A DNA stretch of 64,000 nucleotides from Pseudopedobacter saltans DSM 12145 (lineage in GTDB: Bacteria; Bacteroidota; Bacteroidia; Sphingobacteriales; Sphingobacteriaceae): assembly GCF_000190735.1 (NCBI RefSeq), contig NC_015177.1:1488001-1552000 (forward strand), read 5' to 3'. The notes beneath the pieces were generated by a model, which was given only the letters and a program-made list of their open reading frames with translations, was not told the DNA's origin and made no database searches. Both the position numbers and the translations under genes were made by a program. Within the stretch, counting starts at the first letter, position 1. Each line of letters starts with the position of its first letter. Positions 25,943 to 34,036 of this stretch are shown in pieces.

Positions 25943-27491
25943 AACCTAACGATTTAAACACATTAGCTACTTCTTGTTTCAATGCTTCTTCTTGTTGAAA
26001 CAAATCTTTCAATTCCGTTTGTAAACTTTGCATTTGCGTATCGTAATCTAAATTTTCATCACGGTTCACAAACTCAATGTATTTACTCGGTACTAAAGAA
26101 TAATCTTTTTTACGGATTTCTTCTACGTTTGCGCTGTAACAATATTCTGCTTCGTTAGTATATTTCGATTCAAAATCTTTCTGTTGCCAATTATGATAGG
26201 TTCCTGTAATGTATTCAATATCATTTTCAGAGAACTGAATAAATTTCTTTTCAAAAGGTTCTCCTTTTTGACGTAAATCCATAAACAACACTTCACCTTT
26301 ACGATTACGGTAGTTCTTTATACCATCGTTAACTTCAACCGTACGTTCTGTTTTGTTACGGTTCAAAATCCAAAGCGTTACCGAAATATCTGTAGAATAA
26401 AACATTGCTCTTGGTAAAATCACAATCGCTTCTACCAAGTCGTTTTCTATAATTTGTTTACGGATTTTGTATTCTTCACCACCACCTGAAAGGGCTCCAT
26501 TGGCTAAGATAAAACCAGCTACACCGTTTTGCGAAAGTTTCGAAATCATGTTCAAAATCCACGCATAGTTGGCATTGGATTTTGGAGGAACTTCGTAACC
26601 AGTCCAACGGGTATCGTCAGTCAACTCGTTTTCGGCTCGCCAATCTTTTAAATTGAAGGGAGGATTCGCCATGATGTAATCCGCTTTCAATTCTTTGTGC
26701 TGGTCATCAGCAAAAGTATCGGCAGCTTTGTTTCCTAAATTGGCAGAAATACCACGGATAGCCAGGTTCATTTTAGCCAGTTTAAAGGTGGTATTGGTCA
26801 ATTCTTGTCCGTAAATAGAAATGTCTTTTTTATTGCCCTGATGTTTTTCAATAAATTTTAACGATTGTACAAACATACCACCCGAACCACAGGAAGGGTC
26901 ATAGATTTTACCTTTGTAAGGTTCTATCATCTCAGCAATCAGGTTCACAATGGACTTCGGCGTATAGAATTCACCTTTCCCTTTTCCTTCGGCTATGGCA
27001 AATTTGCTTAAGAAATATTCGTACACACGTCCCACAATATCTTGCGCTTCATCACGTAGGGTATCAATGTTATTGATGGTATCCAATAAAGCCGAAAACT
27101 TGGATTGGTCTAAGCCCAAACGGGAGAAATAATTATCTGGCAAAGCACCTTCCAACGATTTATTGGTGCGCTCTATGGTTTTTAAGGCTGAATCTACTTT
27201 CAGCGTGATATCCTCTTGTTTGGCGTTTTCGATAATATACGTCCAACGTGATTCCACAGGCAAATAGAAAACATTTTCTGCCTGATAGAATTCCGGAATT
27301 TCCAGAAAAGCATTTTGTCCTTCTTTAATGAGTTCTTCTCTACGTCTGATGAATTTATCACTTGCAAACTTTAAGAAAATTAAACTCAATACTACATGCT
27401 TATATTCTGAAGGCTCTACCGAACCCCTTAATTTATTTGCCGAATCCCACAGTATCTCTTCTGTTGATTTTGTTTGTACTTTTTTTGCCAT
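25932..27491 (-). CDS. hsdM: Type I restriction-modification DNA methyltransferase subunit M
   Basis: 519 residues. The N-terminal helical domain (ILWDSANKLRGSVEPSEYKHVVL) is HsdM_N. The methyltransferase core has GEFYTPKSIVNLIAEM, the SAM-binding IYDPSCGSGGMFVQS, and the catalytic NPPF (MANPPFNLKDW), the N6-adenine (N/D)PPF/Y motif. C-terminal helices contact HsdS. It modifies adenine in the target set by HsdS and forms the M2S1 core to which HsdR binds. It is the first gene of the restriction series, with a 170-bp gap upstream that should contain its promoter; no convincing -7 box was found. Confidence 0.95.
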   Translation of the reverse strand: MAKKVQTKSTEEILWDSANKLRGSVEPSEYKHVVLSLIFLKFASDKFIRRREELIKEGQNAFLEIPEFYQAENVFYLPVESRWTYIIENAKQEDITLKVDSALKTIERTNKSLEGALPDNYFSRLGLDQSKFSALLDTINNIDTLRDEAQDIVGRVYEYFLSKFAIAEGKGKGEFYTPKSIVNLIAEMIEPYKGKIYDPSCGSGGMFVQSLKFIEKHQGNKKDISIYGQELTNTTFKLAKMNLAIRGISANLGNKAADTFADDQHKELKADYIMANPPFNLKDWRAENELTDDTRWTGYEVPPKSNANYAWILNMISKLSQNGVAGFILANGALSGGGEEYKIRKQIIENDLVEAIVILPRAMFYSTDISVTLWILNRNKTERTVEVNDGIKNYRNRKGEVLFMDLRQKGEPFEKKFIQFSENDIEYITGTYHNWQQKDFESKYTNEAEYCYSANVEEIRKKDYSLVPSKYIEFVNRDENLDYDTQMQSLQTELKDLFQQEEALKQEVANVFKSLGYEL

Positions 27492-27661
27492 AAATCTATT
27501 ACCCCATCCAACCTTTGTATAAAATTATAAGCTTACAAAAGCATTTGAAGCGAATGTTTTTCTTGAAAATTAAAAGGGTAAATCTAAGAATTATAAATCC
27601 TAGTCATAAGACAATAGATCAGCAAGTTTTCAACAATTAGCAAGGAAGAGGAAGTATCCAT

Positions 27662-28297
27662 TTAGCTCAATGGATTATCATAGTGGTATTTCACTTTTTT
27701 TAGTACATTTTTTGTTTCCTCAAACGCATTATCCAGTTCAACATCTTCAAAAATTTTAAGCTCAAACTGCCCGGTATGAATATTAAATATGCCTACCTCC
27801 ACTTTATCTACTTCGCACTGGTAATATCTTTCTGCCAGATACATTTGAAAAAGAGGATATTTCAATTGATTGTACCAAGGCAATGTATTCTCTTCTATAG
27901 AAAAGGCTATATTTCTAGTATCATTAGAACATAGAATCGGAGATCTTCCTCCTAAAAAGGCATCAGGAAGTACCTTCCAATTTATCAGGGTATAATTATT
28001 ATCCAATCCAAAACCGTTCTCATCCATAAACTTTGTATAAGCAAGAAAAGCGTCACAATATTTCACAGCCCTTCTTTCGTTATCAGCATTGGCAACAAAG
28101 CTCAATTTAAAAGCATCGCTTAAAAGTGCGTGAAGTTTCTCAATTTCTATATCTTCATGATGAAATCGCCCTATATAATTAGAAAATGTACCTTTAAAAG
28201 AACCGTTATTTCCAAATCCAGATTTTTTGCCTAATTCAGCAGCTACTGATTTAGGATCAAATCTCGCATTCTCTAGTTTTGTAACACTTAATTTCAT
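27662..28297 (-). CDS. Uncharacterised protein upstream of hsdM
   Basis: 211 residues, no signal peptide or membrane segment, and not recognised as a family. The first part reads KLSVTKLENARFDPKSVAAELGKKSGFGNNGSFKGTF, Gly/Lys/Ser-rich. The C-terminal part LFQMYLAERYYQCEVDKVEVGIFNIHTGQFELKIFED has the helix-strand-strand feel of a nuclease-like or Cas4/RecB-type core, with E and an E-x-K-like FELKIF, but this is weak. It is on the same strand as the type I genes and 170 bp ahead of hsdM. It may belong to the island or be its left-over boundary gene. Confidence 0.6.
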   Translation of the reverse strand: MKLSVTKLENARFDPKSVAAELGKKSGFGNNGSFKGTFSNYIGRFHHEDIEIEKLHALLSDAFKLSFVANADNERRAVKYCDAFLAYTKFMDENGFGLDNNYTLINWKVLPDAFLGGRSPILCSNDTRNIAFSIEENTLPWYNQLKYPLFQMYLAERYYQCEVDKVEVGIFNIHTGQFELKIFEDVELDNAFEETKNVLKKVKYHYDNPLS

Positions 28298-28628
28298 AGT
28301 CTACTTTAGATTTTAACTATAAATATAGTAAATACAACAATTATATAAATCAATAATAAACAACAACTTAACAATTAACATTATTTCAAAAAAAATCCAA
28401 CAACATCTATTTAAGTAGGCAATGCAGGTACATGTATATTACTTAAAGGAAACATATATCTCCATTACCTAAAAAGGTTGTCAAAAAATAACATTATGCA
28501 GAACTATGTCTCAAAAATCCTCAAACTTTTACTCTTGAATAAAGTAATGACCTTTTGTAAGATGCATAAAAGATCTTCACTAAATTCATGATAACTATCC
28601 GGATTTTTGAGACAAATTCAATAACTAG
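28298..28628. repeat. Gene-free stretch holding a 108-bp element with 14-bp terminal inverted repeats
   Basis: TGTCTCAAAAATCC (28507-28520) and GGATTTTTGAGACA (28601-28614) are perfect complements bracketing 80 bp of AT-rich sequence. It marks the junction between the defence island and the lysis-like cassette. No flanking direct duplication is evident. It could be a miniature element or a recombination boundary. 28298-28500 is AT-rich with nothing recognised. Confidence 0.55.
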
Positions 28629-29108
28629 CTATCCTCGCCTCTCCACCCACCACCACCACCCCAAAACAAATATCACCAGCACACCACCCACAATCCATTT
28701 AAAACCAAAGCTCCACTTATCCCGACTAACCTCCTTTTGTTCACTCTGCTTCAACTCCATCGAAACGTGGCGATCCTTCCTTACTACCCTTTGTTCCCTC
28801 TGATCCATCATTTTTTCCCTCTGCCTGTTCTGCTTCAATTTAGAAATCACCAACTGACCACCATCCAAACGTAGCCCGGAATCCGGATGCCACTGGAAGG
28901 GCTGTTGTGAGATAATGGAGACCTGGTAAAGCGCTGCATTAACATGATCCCATTCATGGGTTGTCTCTGACAATGCACTACTATCCTGTAGGTTCGTCTG
29001 CACATGTAAAGCCAGAGAATCTTTGCTGATAGATTTATGCCGGGAAGAGTTACGAGCGTTACAAGCCAATACTAACAGAATAACAACGCTATAGATAGTT
29101 GTTTTCAT
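28629..29108 (-). CDS. Lipoprotein with C-terminal membrane helix (single-molecule spanin-like)
   Basis: 159 residues. The N terminus MKTTIYSVVILLVLAC is a lipoprotein signal with acylatable Cys16. The C terminus has one strong membrane helix at about 134-153 (FKWIVGGVLVIFVLGWWWW) followed by VERRG. The intervening about 115 residues are polar and mostly helical, rich in K, R, Q and E. A lipid anchor at one end and an inner-membrane helix at the other is the defining plan of phage unimolecular spanins, which link outer and inner membranes. The start overlaps the CHAP gene stop by 4 nt (ATGA). I infer a spanin-like role from topology and from the adjacent CHAP and holin-like genes; no sequence family is recognised. 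Confidence 0.72.
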   Translation of the reverse strand: MKTTIYSVVILLVLACNARNSSRHKSISKDSLALHVQTNLQDSSALSETTHEWDHVNAALYQVSIISQQPFQWHPDSGLRLDGGQLVISKLKQNRQREKMMDQREQRVVRKDRHVSMELKQSEQKEVSRDKWSFGFKWIVGGVLVIFVLGWWWWVERRG

Positions 29109-29656
29109 AAGCTGGCCTCCTTTCCTACCCAGTCGGCATAACTGTAAATAGTTTTCTTATGCCTTCTTTTACGGTATACGCCGTCGCCTTCCCAAGAGCC
29201 ATTATTATTAGTATTACCTTCAATGGTAATCAGCCAATCGCCATCTACCCGTTCCACCAGTCCAACATGAGCTACCCTTTTAAGCTCAGGAAAGTAGATG
29301 CCAAAAACCACAGCCCTTTGTGGCTGCTTCACATTTACAGCGTTATTAAACATGGCCGGAGACCATGCCGTACGTGGTTGCGCAAAGCCAGCTTTCTGGA
29401 ACACCCAGCTTACGAAAGCTGCACACCAGGGCGCTTCTTGTTTTAAGCCTACAGCTTTAAGGTATTCTGCTATCCTTTTACCATCGTTGTTGCCAGTAAG
29501 CTCCCGTACGCCAATTTCATTACGGGCCAGCTGGACAATCCGGTTTCTACTTTGCAGATCGGCCGACGGATTCTTTAACAGATTGCTATGAGACAGGCTA
29601 TAGCTGTGAACAGCAATAAGGCAAAGGATGCCCAGTAAAGCTTGAATTGTTGCCAT
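29105..29656 (-). CDS. CHAP-domain peptidoglycan hydrolase (endolysin-like) with N-terminal hydrophobic segment
   Basis: 183 residues. Residues 1-20 are a hydrophobic signal or signal-anchor. The CHAP domain (NlpC/P60-like amidase/endopeptidase) follows: VQLARNEIGVRE; the catalytic Cys in EAPWCAAFVSWVF; the His in RVAHVGLVE; and the polar residue in TIEGNTNNNG. Such enzymes cleave peptide crosslinks or the amide bond of peptidoglycan. The gene overlaps the upstream holin-like gene by 82 nt. No later ATG is available, so the overlap seems real unless an alternative start codon is used. Gene order and overlaps resemble a phage holin-endolysin-spanin cassette. Confidence 0.82.
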   Translation of the reverse strand: MATIQALLGILCLIAVHSYSLSHSNLLKNPSADLQSRNRIVQLARNEIGVRELTGNNDGKRIAEYLKAVGLKQEAPWCAAFVSWVFQKAGFAQPRTAWSPAMFNNAVNVKQPQRAVVFGIYFPELKRVAHVGLVERVDGDWLITIEGNTNNNGSWEGDGVYRKRRHKKTIYSYADWVGKEASL

Positions 29657-29937
29657 ACCGAAAGTAATTTAATTTGTGAAACCATAGTTTGAATATCCGG
29701 AAGCCCCAGCATGTCCAGGAAATGCTCCATCAACCACCAGCACAGCGCTAGGAGCAGCATGAATACGATAATTGCCAGGATAATCAGATACCAGATACCC
29801 ATATCTACCAGTCCAATGGTACTGTCTACACGGTAAATCCAGAAAGGTGCGCTCCACCATAATAGCAAGAGCATGCTGAAAAACAGCAAAGCCGCATAGG
29901 GCTTAAAAGAATATTGAAAAAGTTTTAAAGTACTCAT
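29575..29937 (-). CDS. Small three-helix membrane protein (holin-like)
   Basis: 120 residues with three strongly hydrophobic helices at about 13-34, 46-70 and 100-119, and a short charged stretch (PDIQTMVSQIK) before the last. The size and three-helix plan are those of class I holins; holin sequences are too divergent for a family call. It directly precedes and overlaps the endolysin-like CHAP gene, which supports the reading. It could instead be a generic membrane protein of a secretion unit. Confidence 0.62.
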   Translation of the reverse strand: MSTLKLFQYSFKPYAALLFFSMLLLLWWSAPFWIYRVDSTIGLVDMGIWYLIILAIIVFMLLLALCWWLMEHFLDMLGLPDIQTMVSQIKLLSVWQQFKLYWASFALLLFTAIACLIAIC

Positions 29938-29963
29938 GATTATGAAATTTTTATGGAATAATT

Positions 29964-30012
29964 AAAACAAAAGCTCCCTCTAACAGAGGTAATCTCACTT
30001 GCAGAGGGAGCT
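29964..30012 (-). terminator. Terminator after the DUF6266 gene
   Basis: Perfect 10-bp arms AGCTCCCTCT (29972-29981) and AGAGGGAGCT (30003-30012). Leftward they are followed by TTTGTTTT. It lies between the DUF6266 gene and the holin-like gene, so the lysis-like genes may depend on read-through or on their own promoter. Confidence 0.75.
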
Positions 30013-30077
30013 GTTTAAGCTGTACCGGAAGATTTTTCAACCAATCATCCCGGCAACAGCTATCACTTGGTTAACCT

Positions 30078-30728
30078 TTAGGAAGCAATCAGCGCTTTGC
30101 CTACATACTCGCTATTAGATACCTTTTTTCCGTCTCTGGAGATAAAGGCCACGTAGACCTCCACTTCATCGCCCGAAAAGTTAAGCGGCACCACCACATC
30201 CTGACTTTCCGAACCACGGGTAACACCTCCTCTCTGGAAGATATAACGCGCCTTGGCCGGATTATACACCAGAAACATCAGTTTATCATCCGTGTGTGCA
30301 TTTTCTTCATGGCTGGTATTGTCTGTCCAGCTAATGGTTAAACTTCCGGCTGCTGATGACTCTGCTAGAGGATCCATAGCCGGAGCTACAGGTCCCACGC
30401 TGATAAGCAATTTGGTATAGTCTAGCTCATAATCCGGAAAAGTACCTGTGATGGCATTTTTCATGGTGTACTGCACCGCCAAATTATAACCGCTTACCCT
30501 TTGTTTCGCATAATTACCAAAGCCTGTATTGACCAGGACACTGATAGGTTTATTGAAGTTTACCGCCAGCGCAAATTTTAAATGCTGGCTCATTTGACTT
30601 TCTGTAGGCGCCTTGCCCGATTTTCTTGGAAGACTGCGCATATAATCTATGCCTTTCCAATGACTGCCTATAACTGTTCCGACCTTGCCGGAAAAGTTTC
30701 CGAGTATTCCTCGACTATAACGTCCCAT
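30078..30728 (-). CDS. DUF6266-family protein
   Basis: 216 residues, without a signal peptide. It begins MGRYSRGILGNFSGKVGTVIGSHWKGIDYMRSLPRK, the conserved opening of DUF6266 (GRYxxGILGxFSGKVGxVVG), quoted in parts: GILGNFSGKVGTVIGSHWKG. The second half (SLTISWTDNTSHEENAHTDDKLMFLVYN and VEVYVAFISRDGKKVSNSEYVG) is a beta-sandwich reminiscent of fibronectin-like modules. The family is frequent and multicopy in Sphingobacteriaceae; its function is unknown. Placed before a holin/endolysin/spanin-like set, it could be a structural or exported protein. This is inference. Confidence 0.85.
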   Translation of the reverse strand: MGRYSRGILGNFSGKVGTVIGSHWKGIDYMRSLPRKSGKAPTESQMSQHLKFALAVNFNKPISVLVNTGFGNYAKQRVSGYNLAVQYTMKNAITGTFPDYELDYTKLLISVGPVAPAMDPLAESSAAGSLTISWTDNTSHEENAHTDDKLMFLVYNPAKARYIFQRGGVTRGSESQDVVVPLNFSGDEVEVYVAFISRDGKKVSNSEYVGKALIAS

Positions 30729-31298
30729 TTTTTTGACTTTTAAAAATTAATAATTAGACCAAATGGCTGCTGCTGATACCGGTATATTTGCTTGCCACAT
30801 AACAAACATAACGTGTTGATTTACAGAGAACAACAGCATGACTAGTATTGAAGGAATTTGATTGATATTGGTTGATATTGAAGGTTTTTCCTTCGCTGAT
30901 TTTACTGTTCAGGCCGAAATTACCGGGACAGGTCATCAGCAAGGCATGTACTGGTACGCCGTTTTATCTTCGTTTTTCCTTCACTTTTCTTAGTGTTTTC
31001 CTTCGTTCCGTAAGAGAAACGTAAGACAAGCGTAAGAGGAACGTAAGACAAGCGTAAGAGAAACGTAGGAGAAGCGTAAGAAAAACGTAAGCCTTGCAAG
31101 GGAGATGGTACGGAGGAGTGAAGGAGAAATGTAAGAGAAACGTAAGAAAACCGAAGGCCCTCGATTAACTGTTAGACATGTTCTGTAAACTGTGTTGGAA
31201 GTACTCTATTGGGCAGCTTTACGCTTTTAGCCTTTGGTCTTCAGTGGTTTAAATTCCAGCACCGTCTCTGGAAAAGAACGATGCCGGAAATTTAACAT
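30729..31298. repeat. Gene-free stretch dominated by an 11-bp-phased repeat array
   Basis: From 30968 to about 31160 the sequence is built of 11-bp units. Four units in one orientation (CTTCGTTTTTC, CTTCACTTTTC, TTAGTGTTTTC, CTTCGTTCCGT) are followed from 31009 by at least seven uninterrupted units of consensus CGTAAGARAAR. More units (GAAATGTAAGA, GAAACGTAAGA) follow after a short break. The 11-bp period does not preserve a reading frame. A 62-codon frame at 30754-30942 has no recognised similarity and I do not call it a gene. Confidence 0.7.
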
Positions 31299-31595
31299 TC
31301 AGAGATCTTTGTCGAATTTTTGCTCTACGGCATAAATGTCCGATAACAGATAGAACTTACCTCCTAATGCCCGGGGAACCAGGATTCCTTTCTGTTTGTA
31401 ACGCAATAAGGTGCTATCGCTGATACCCAATAGCTTTTTTACCCGGGTTGCGTCAACGACATGGTCTTTATCCAAAGCGTTGAGCTGGTTTTCCTTTGCT
31501 TTTAGTTCCATCATTTTTTTCAATAACTCAGCGATTTGTTGCATTTCACTCTTAATCACTGGTAGCTCTTGTAAAAGGTGTAAAATTTCAATCAT
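31299..31595 (-). CDS. Helix-turn-helix protein (MerR-like HTH_17 / excisionase type)
   Basis: 98 residues. The N-terminal half is a coiled-coil-like helix (LHLLQELPVIKSEMQQIAELLKKMM). The C-terminal half is a winged HTH: VVDATRVKKLLGISDSTLLRYKQKGILVPRALGGKFYLLSDI matches the HTH_17 pattern of small DNA-binding proteins in Bacteroidota mobile elements. It could regulate the DUF6266/lysis-like genes 570 bp downstream or bind the 11-bp-phased repeats between them. That is a positional inference. Confidence 0.8.
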   Translation of the reverse strand: MIEILHLLQELPVIKSEMQQIAELLKKMMELKAKENQLNALDKDHVVDATRVKKLLGISDSTLLRYKQKGILVPRALGGKFYLLSDIYAVEQKFDKDL

Positions 31596-31668
31596 ACGTA
31601 GTGTTATTTTTTAAAAATTTAAAATTATTATGCATTAAGAAATAAATCGTAAGTTTATAACTCCAATT

Positions 31669-31676
31669 TAACTTTG
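31669..31676 (+). promoter_or_regulatory. Predicted -7 element of the Crp-like gene
   Basis: TAACTTTG matches TAnnTTTG exactly, 38 nt before the ATG at 31715. No TTTG at the expected -33 distance was found. Confidence 0.5.
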
Positions 31677-31714
31677 TTAGATTAAAAATTAATTAACCGA
31701 AATCAAATAATGTT

Positions 31715-32290
31715 ATGGAAAAAGATTCGCTCTTAGAATATCTGGATGAAGTGCATCCGCTATCGGAAGATTTGAAAATATTTTTAGGCAACCGCCTGCG
31801 TTTTTTAACTATTTCAAAGAATGATTTTTTGTACAGACAAGGGGAAATTCTGCAAACTGTTTACTTTGTTATAGAGGGACTTTTAGTTAGACAAACACGT
31901 ATAGAAGAACGTGAGCAGATTACAGCTTTCTATAAAGAAAAGGATTTCCTGATAGAGCATCATAGCTTCCATTTACATCAAAAAGTGCGTTATACGGTGT
32001 TTGCAGAGGAAAATACCCGTCTGCTGTGCTTGCATTACAGAGATGTCATGAGTATGTACCAGCTGTATCCGGAGTCGAATTATATTGCCCGCTTTTTTCT
32101 GGAACACTACCATTGTCTGAAAGATCAGCATACTTCTTTACTCCTTTACCTTAACCGTTCTATGCGTTATGCTAAATTTAAAGAACTGATGCCCTGGGCA
32201 TTATGTCGTTTGAAATTGGGACAGATTGCCTCTTATCTGAACATGGCTCCAGAAACACTTAGCCGGGTCAGAAACGCAGCTATGCCTTGA
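31715..32290 (+). CDS. Crp/Fnr-family transcriptional regulator
   Basis: 191 residues. The cNMP-binding-like barrel has FLTISKNDFLYRQGEILQTVYFVIEGLLV, then ITAFYKEKDFLIEHHSF and RLLCLHYRDVM. The C-terminal HTH is LKLGQIASYLNMAPETLSRVRN, the typical Crp recognition helix (APETLSRVR). The cyclic-nucleotide phosphate-binding motif is not conserved, so the ligand is unknown. It is divergent from the HTH_17 gene with a 119-bp shared upstream region, so it may control the neighbouring cassette or unrelated genes. Confidence 0.83.
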   Translation: MEKDSLLEYLDEVHPLSEDLKIFLGNRLRFLTISKNDFLYRQGEILQTVYFVIEGLLVRQTRIEEREQITAFYKEKDFLIEHHSFHLHQKVRYTVFAEENTRLLCLHYRDVMSMYQLYPESNYIARFFLEHYHCLKDQHTSLLLYLNRSMRYAKFKELMPWALCRLKLGQIASYLNMAPETLSRVRNAAMP

Positions 32291-32496
32291 TTTAAATCAA
32301 TAATTTTTTGGTGGGCAACAATAAAATTTTGCGTCGGTTATGAAAATTTTTCTTTGACAGGTTCAGTTTGAATCTGGTCTTTCATTATTTTGTCGCAGGT
32401 AAATATTAATATGAAAAATTATCGGCAACATTTAACACGAGTAGCTTGAATTTTCAACTCAACCTGCTTAGCTCATCTATTTACCATAGTACACTA

Positions 32497-32703
32497 CTAA
32501 ATTGGAGAAAATAGTGATTTTAAAATAAAAGCTATACCAATTATTATACATATAATAATTGTCCCCCAACCGTGAACATACAAAGGCAATATTGGTCCAT
32601 TCCAATTGGTATGCTCCGAAGCAGGTCCCCCTTTAATTCCCCGATAAATTAAATAAGCCACTAATAAGAAGCCAACACCTATAAAAAAATATTTCCAGTT
32701 CAT
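32497..32703 (-). CDS. Small two-helix membrane protein
   Basis: 68 residues with two hydrophobic helices (YFFIGVGFLLVAYLIYRG and GTIIICIIIGIAFILKSLF) joined by a short loop containing GPASEHTNWNGP. The pattern recurs in small uncharacterised inner-membrane proteins of Bacteroidota. There are no catalytic motifs. It is on the same strand as the following lipoprotein gene. Confidence 0.62.
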   Translation of the reverse strand: MNWKYFFIGVGFLLVAYLIYRGIKGGPASEHTNWNGPILPLYVHGWGTIIICIIIGIAFILKSLFSPI

Positions 32704-32784
32704 TTAAGATAAAGAATTTAAAATTCGAATATGTGGCTAGTCAAAAGATTCCTATTCTAATTTATCAATTGAAACTTCTTATAT

Positions 32785-33363
32785 TTATAATTTAAAAGAT
32801 ATAGTCCCTTCTTCATTAACCATTTCGGTATCATATCCCAAAGAATTATAGGTCCGCTTAAATTTCAGTTTAGAAATATCTAAGCCGTCTTCCAATTGAA
32901 TTCCCTTTGCTGCACTTTTTAATACATCATACTGCAAAGGCATCTCGCCCCACTCTAGCGTATAGGAATATGCATCCAATATCGTATTATTTTGATTGGC
33001 CTTGATGATTAATATATCATGAAATGTTTTAACTGAGTCTCCTTCCTCTCCAGGAAAAGTCAGGTTCTCACCTTTGAAAGTGGCAATAAATTGGTAATAA
33101 TTGTACTTTCCCTGTTCAGGTTCAAAGATTGAAATTAGATTCTTTGTCACTACCGCACTTTTTATATGGGCATCTATATTATTAAGTTGTTTGTAGTTGA
33201 AATCGGCATTTATCAAATGTTTCTTTAGCACAAATTTCCTGGACTCATGCAAACCAGTAACTGCTGTATCTATCTTATCGGACTCAAAAATGGTTTTTGT
33301 TGTTGCCCTATTCCTGCAATTTGTAAATAAGAGGATGGCAAAAAGTATGGTATACCTTATCAT
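32785..33363 (-). CDS. Uncharacterised lipoprotein
   Basis: 192 residues with a lipoprotein signal: MIRYTILFAILLFTNC, Cys16. The mature part is polar and probably beta-rich (VVTKNLISIFEPEQGKYNYYQFIATFKGENLTF). No family is recognised. It probably shares a transcript with nothing upstream, because the next upstream gene is on the opposite strand. Confidence 0.65.
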   Translation of the reverse strand: MIRYTILFAILLFTNCRNRATTKTIFESDKIDTAVTGLHESRKFVLKKHLINADFNYKQLNNIDAHIKSAVVTKNLISIFEPEQGKYNYYQFIATFKGENLTFPGEEGDSVKTFHDILIIKANQNNTILDAYSYTLEWGEMPLQYDVLKSAAKGIQLEDGLDISKLKFKRTYNSLGYDTEMVNEEGTISFKL

Positions 33364-33496
33364 ATTTCGATGTTTTTACCCTTCATTCAATTTAATAATC
33401 AAAAAAAGATTATTGCTTATTGCAAGTTAAAAGAATATTGGAATTTTAGGCGGAATTTGGTTACATTAGAGTTATTTCGAATTATATTCAACAGCG

Positions 33497-33802
33497 ATGT
33501 TCCCCACCGATATAGAATTTACAACCTTATATGTTATATATTTTATAGGCTTTGTTTTTACTATATACCTCATTTTAAAAAGTAGAAGAACCAATAAAAT
33601 CAGGTTAGTATTGATAACGGCAAGCAGCCTGGCATTAAATGCAAGTTTGTTTTATAATCCCGAAAATTTCAAATATGGTGGTTCTTTAGTTATTCTGTTC
33701 TACTCGGTAATTATTTTCTTACTCACCATAACTGCTGTAACTGTAAATCAGCTTTATCCGCACATTAAACGGAGCAATAAACACCACCGGACAGATGAGT
33801 AG
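33497..33802 (+). CDS. Possible small membrane protein
   Basis: 101 residues with three hydrophobic stretches (TTLYVIYFIGFVFTIYLIL, IRLVLITASSLALNASLF, SLVILFYSVIIFLLTITAV) and a basic C terminus (HIKRSNKHHRTDE). There is no recognised family and no clear promoter. Regular helix spacing and a basic end favour a real protein. A frame-overlapping alternative at 33370-33585 has no such features. Confidence 0.5.
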   Translation: MFPTDIEFTTLYVIYFIGFVFTIYLILKSRRTNKIRLVLITASSLALNASLFYNPENFKYGGSLVILFYSVIIFLLTITAVTVNQLYPHIKRSNKHHRTDE

Positions 33803-34036
33803 TTCAGCAAATGGGGCATGTGGATAAGGAAATACGCAAGGTCGATAATTCGCATGCCAAAATTTGAGATTCAAAAAGGTAAATAAAAGTTCTGTAAGCG
33901 TATTAATGGCAATAGCTATTAACGCAAAGATCCTTCGACTCTCCCGAAGCCAATTCGGGACAGGCTGCTCAGAATGACGATGTTGAGAGTTTGTATAATA
34001 CAAACTAACACAGAACCAAGAACACCAGCACAAGCA
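33803..34036. repeat. Short gap with solo REP-like sequence
   Basis: Around 33930-33985 the block CCTTCGACTCTCCCGAAG ... GGGACAGGCTGCTCAGAATGACG is a solo REP-like sequence related to the arms at 7-10 kb and 58 kb. Nothing else is recognised. Confidence 0.5.

Noticed and set aside
30754-30942. 62-codon leftward frame before the DUF6266 gene
   Set aside because: No recognised motif and an unremarkable composition; not enough to call a gene.
12267-31595. A complete integrated prophage
   Set aside because: Apart from lysis-like genes no capsid, terminase, portal, tail or integrase gene is present, and no att-type direct repeats were found.
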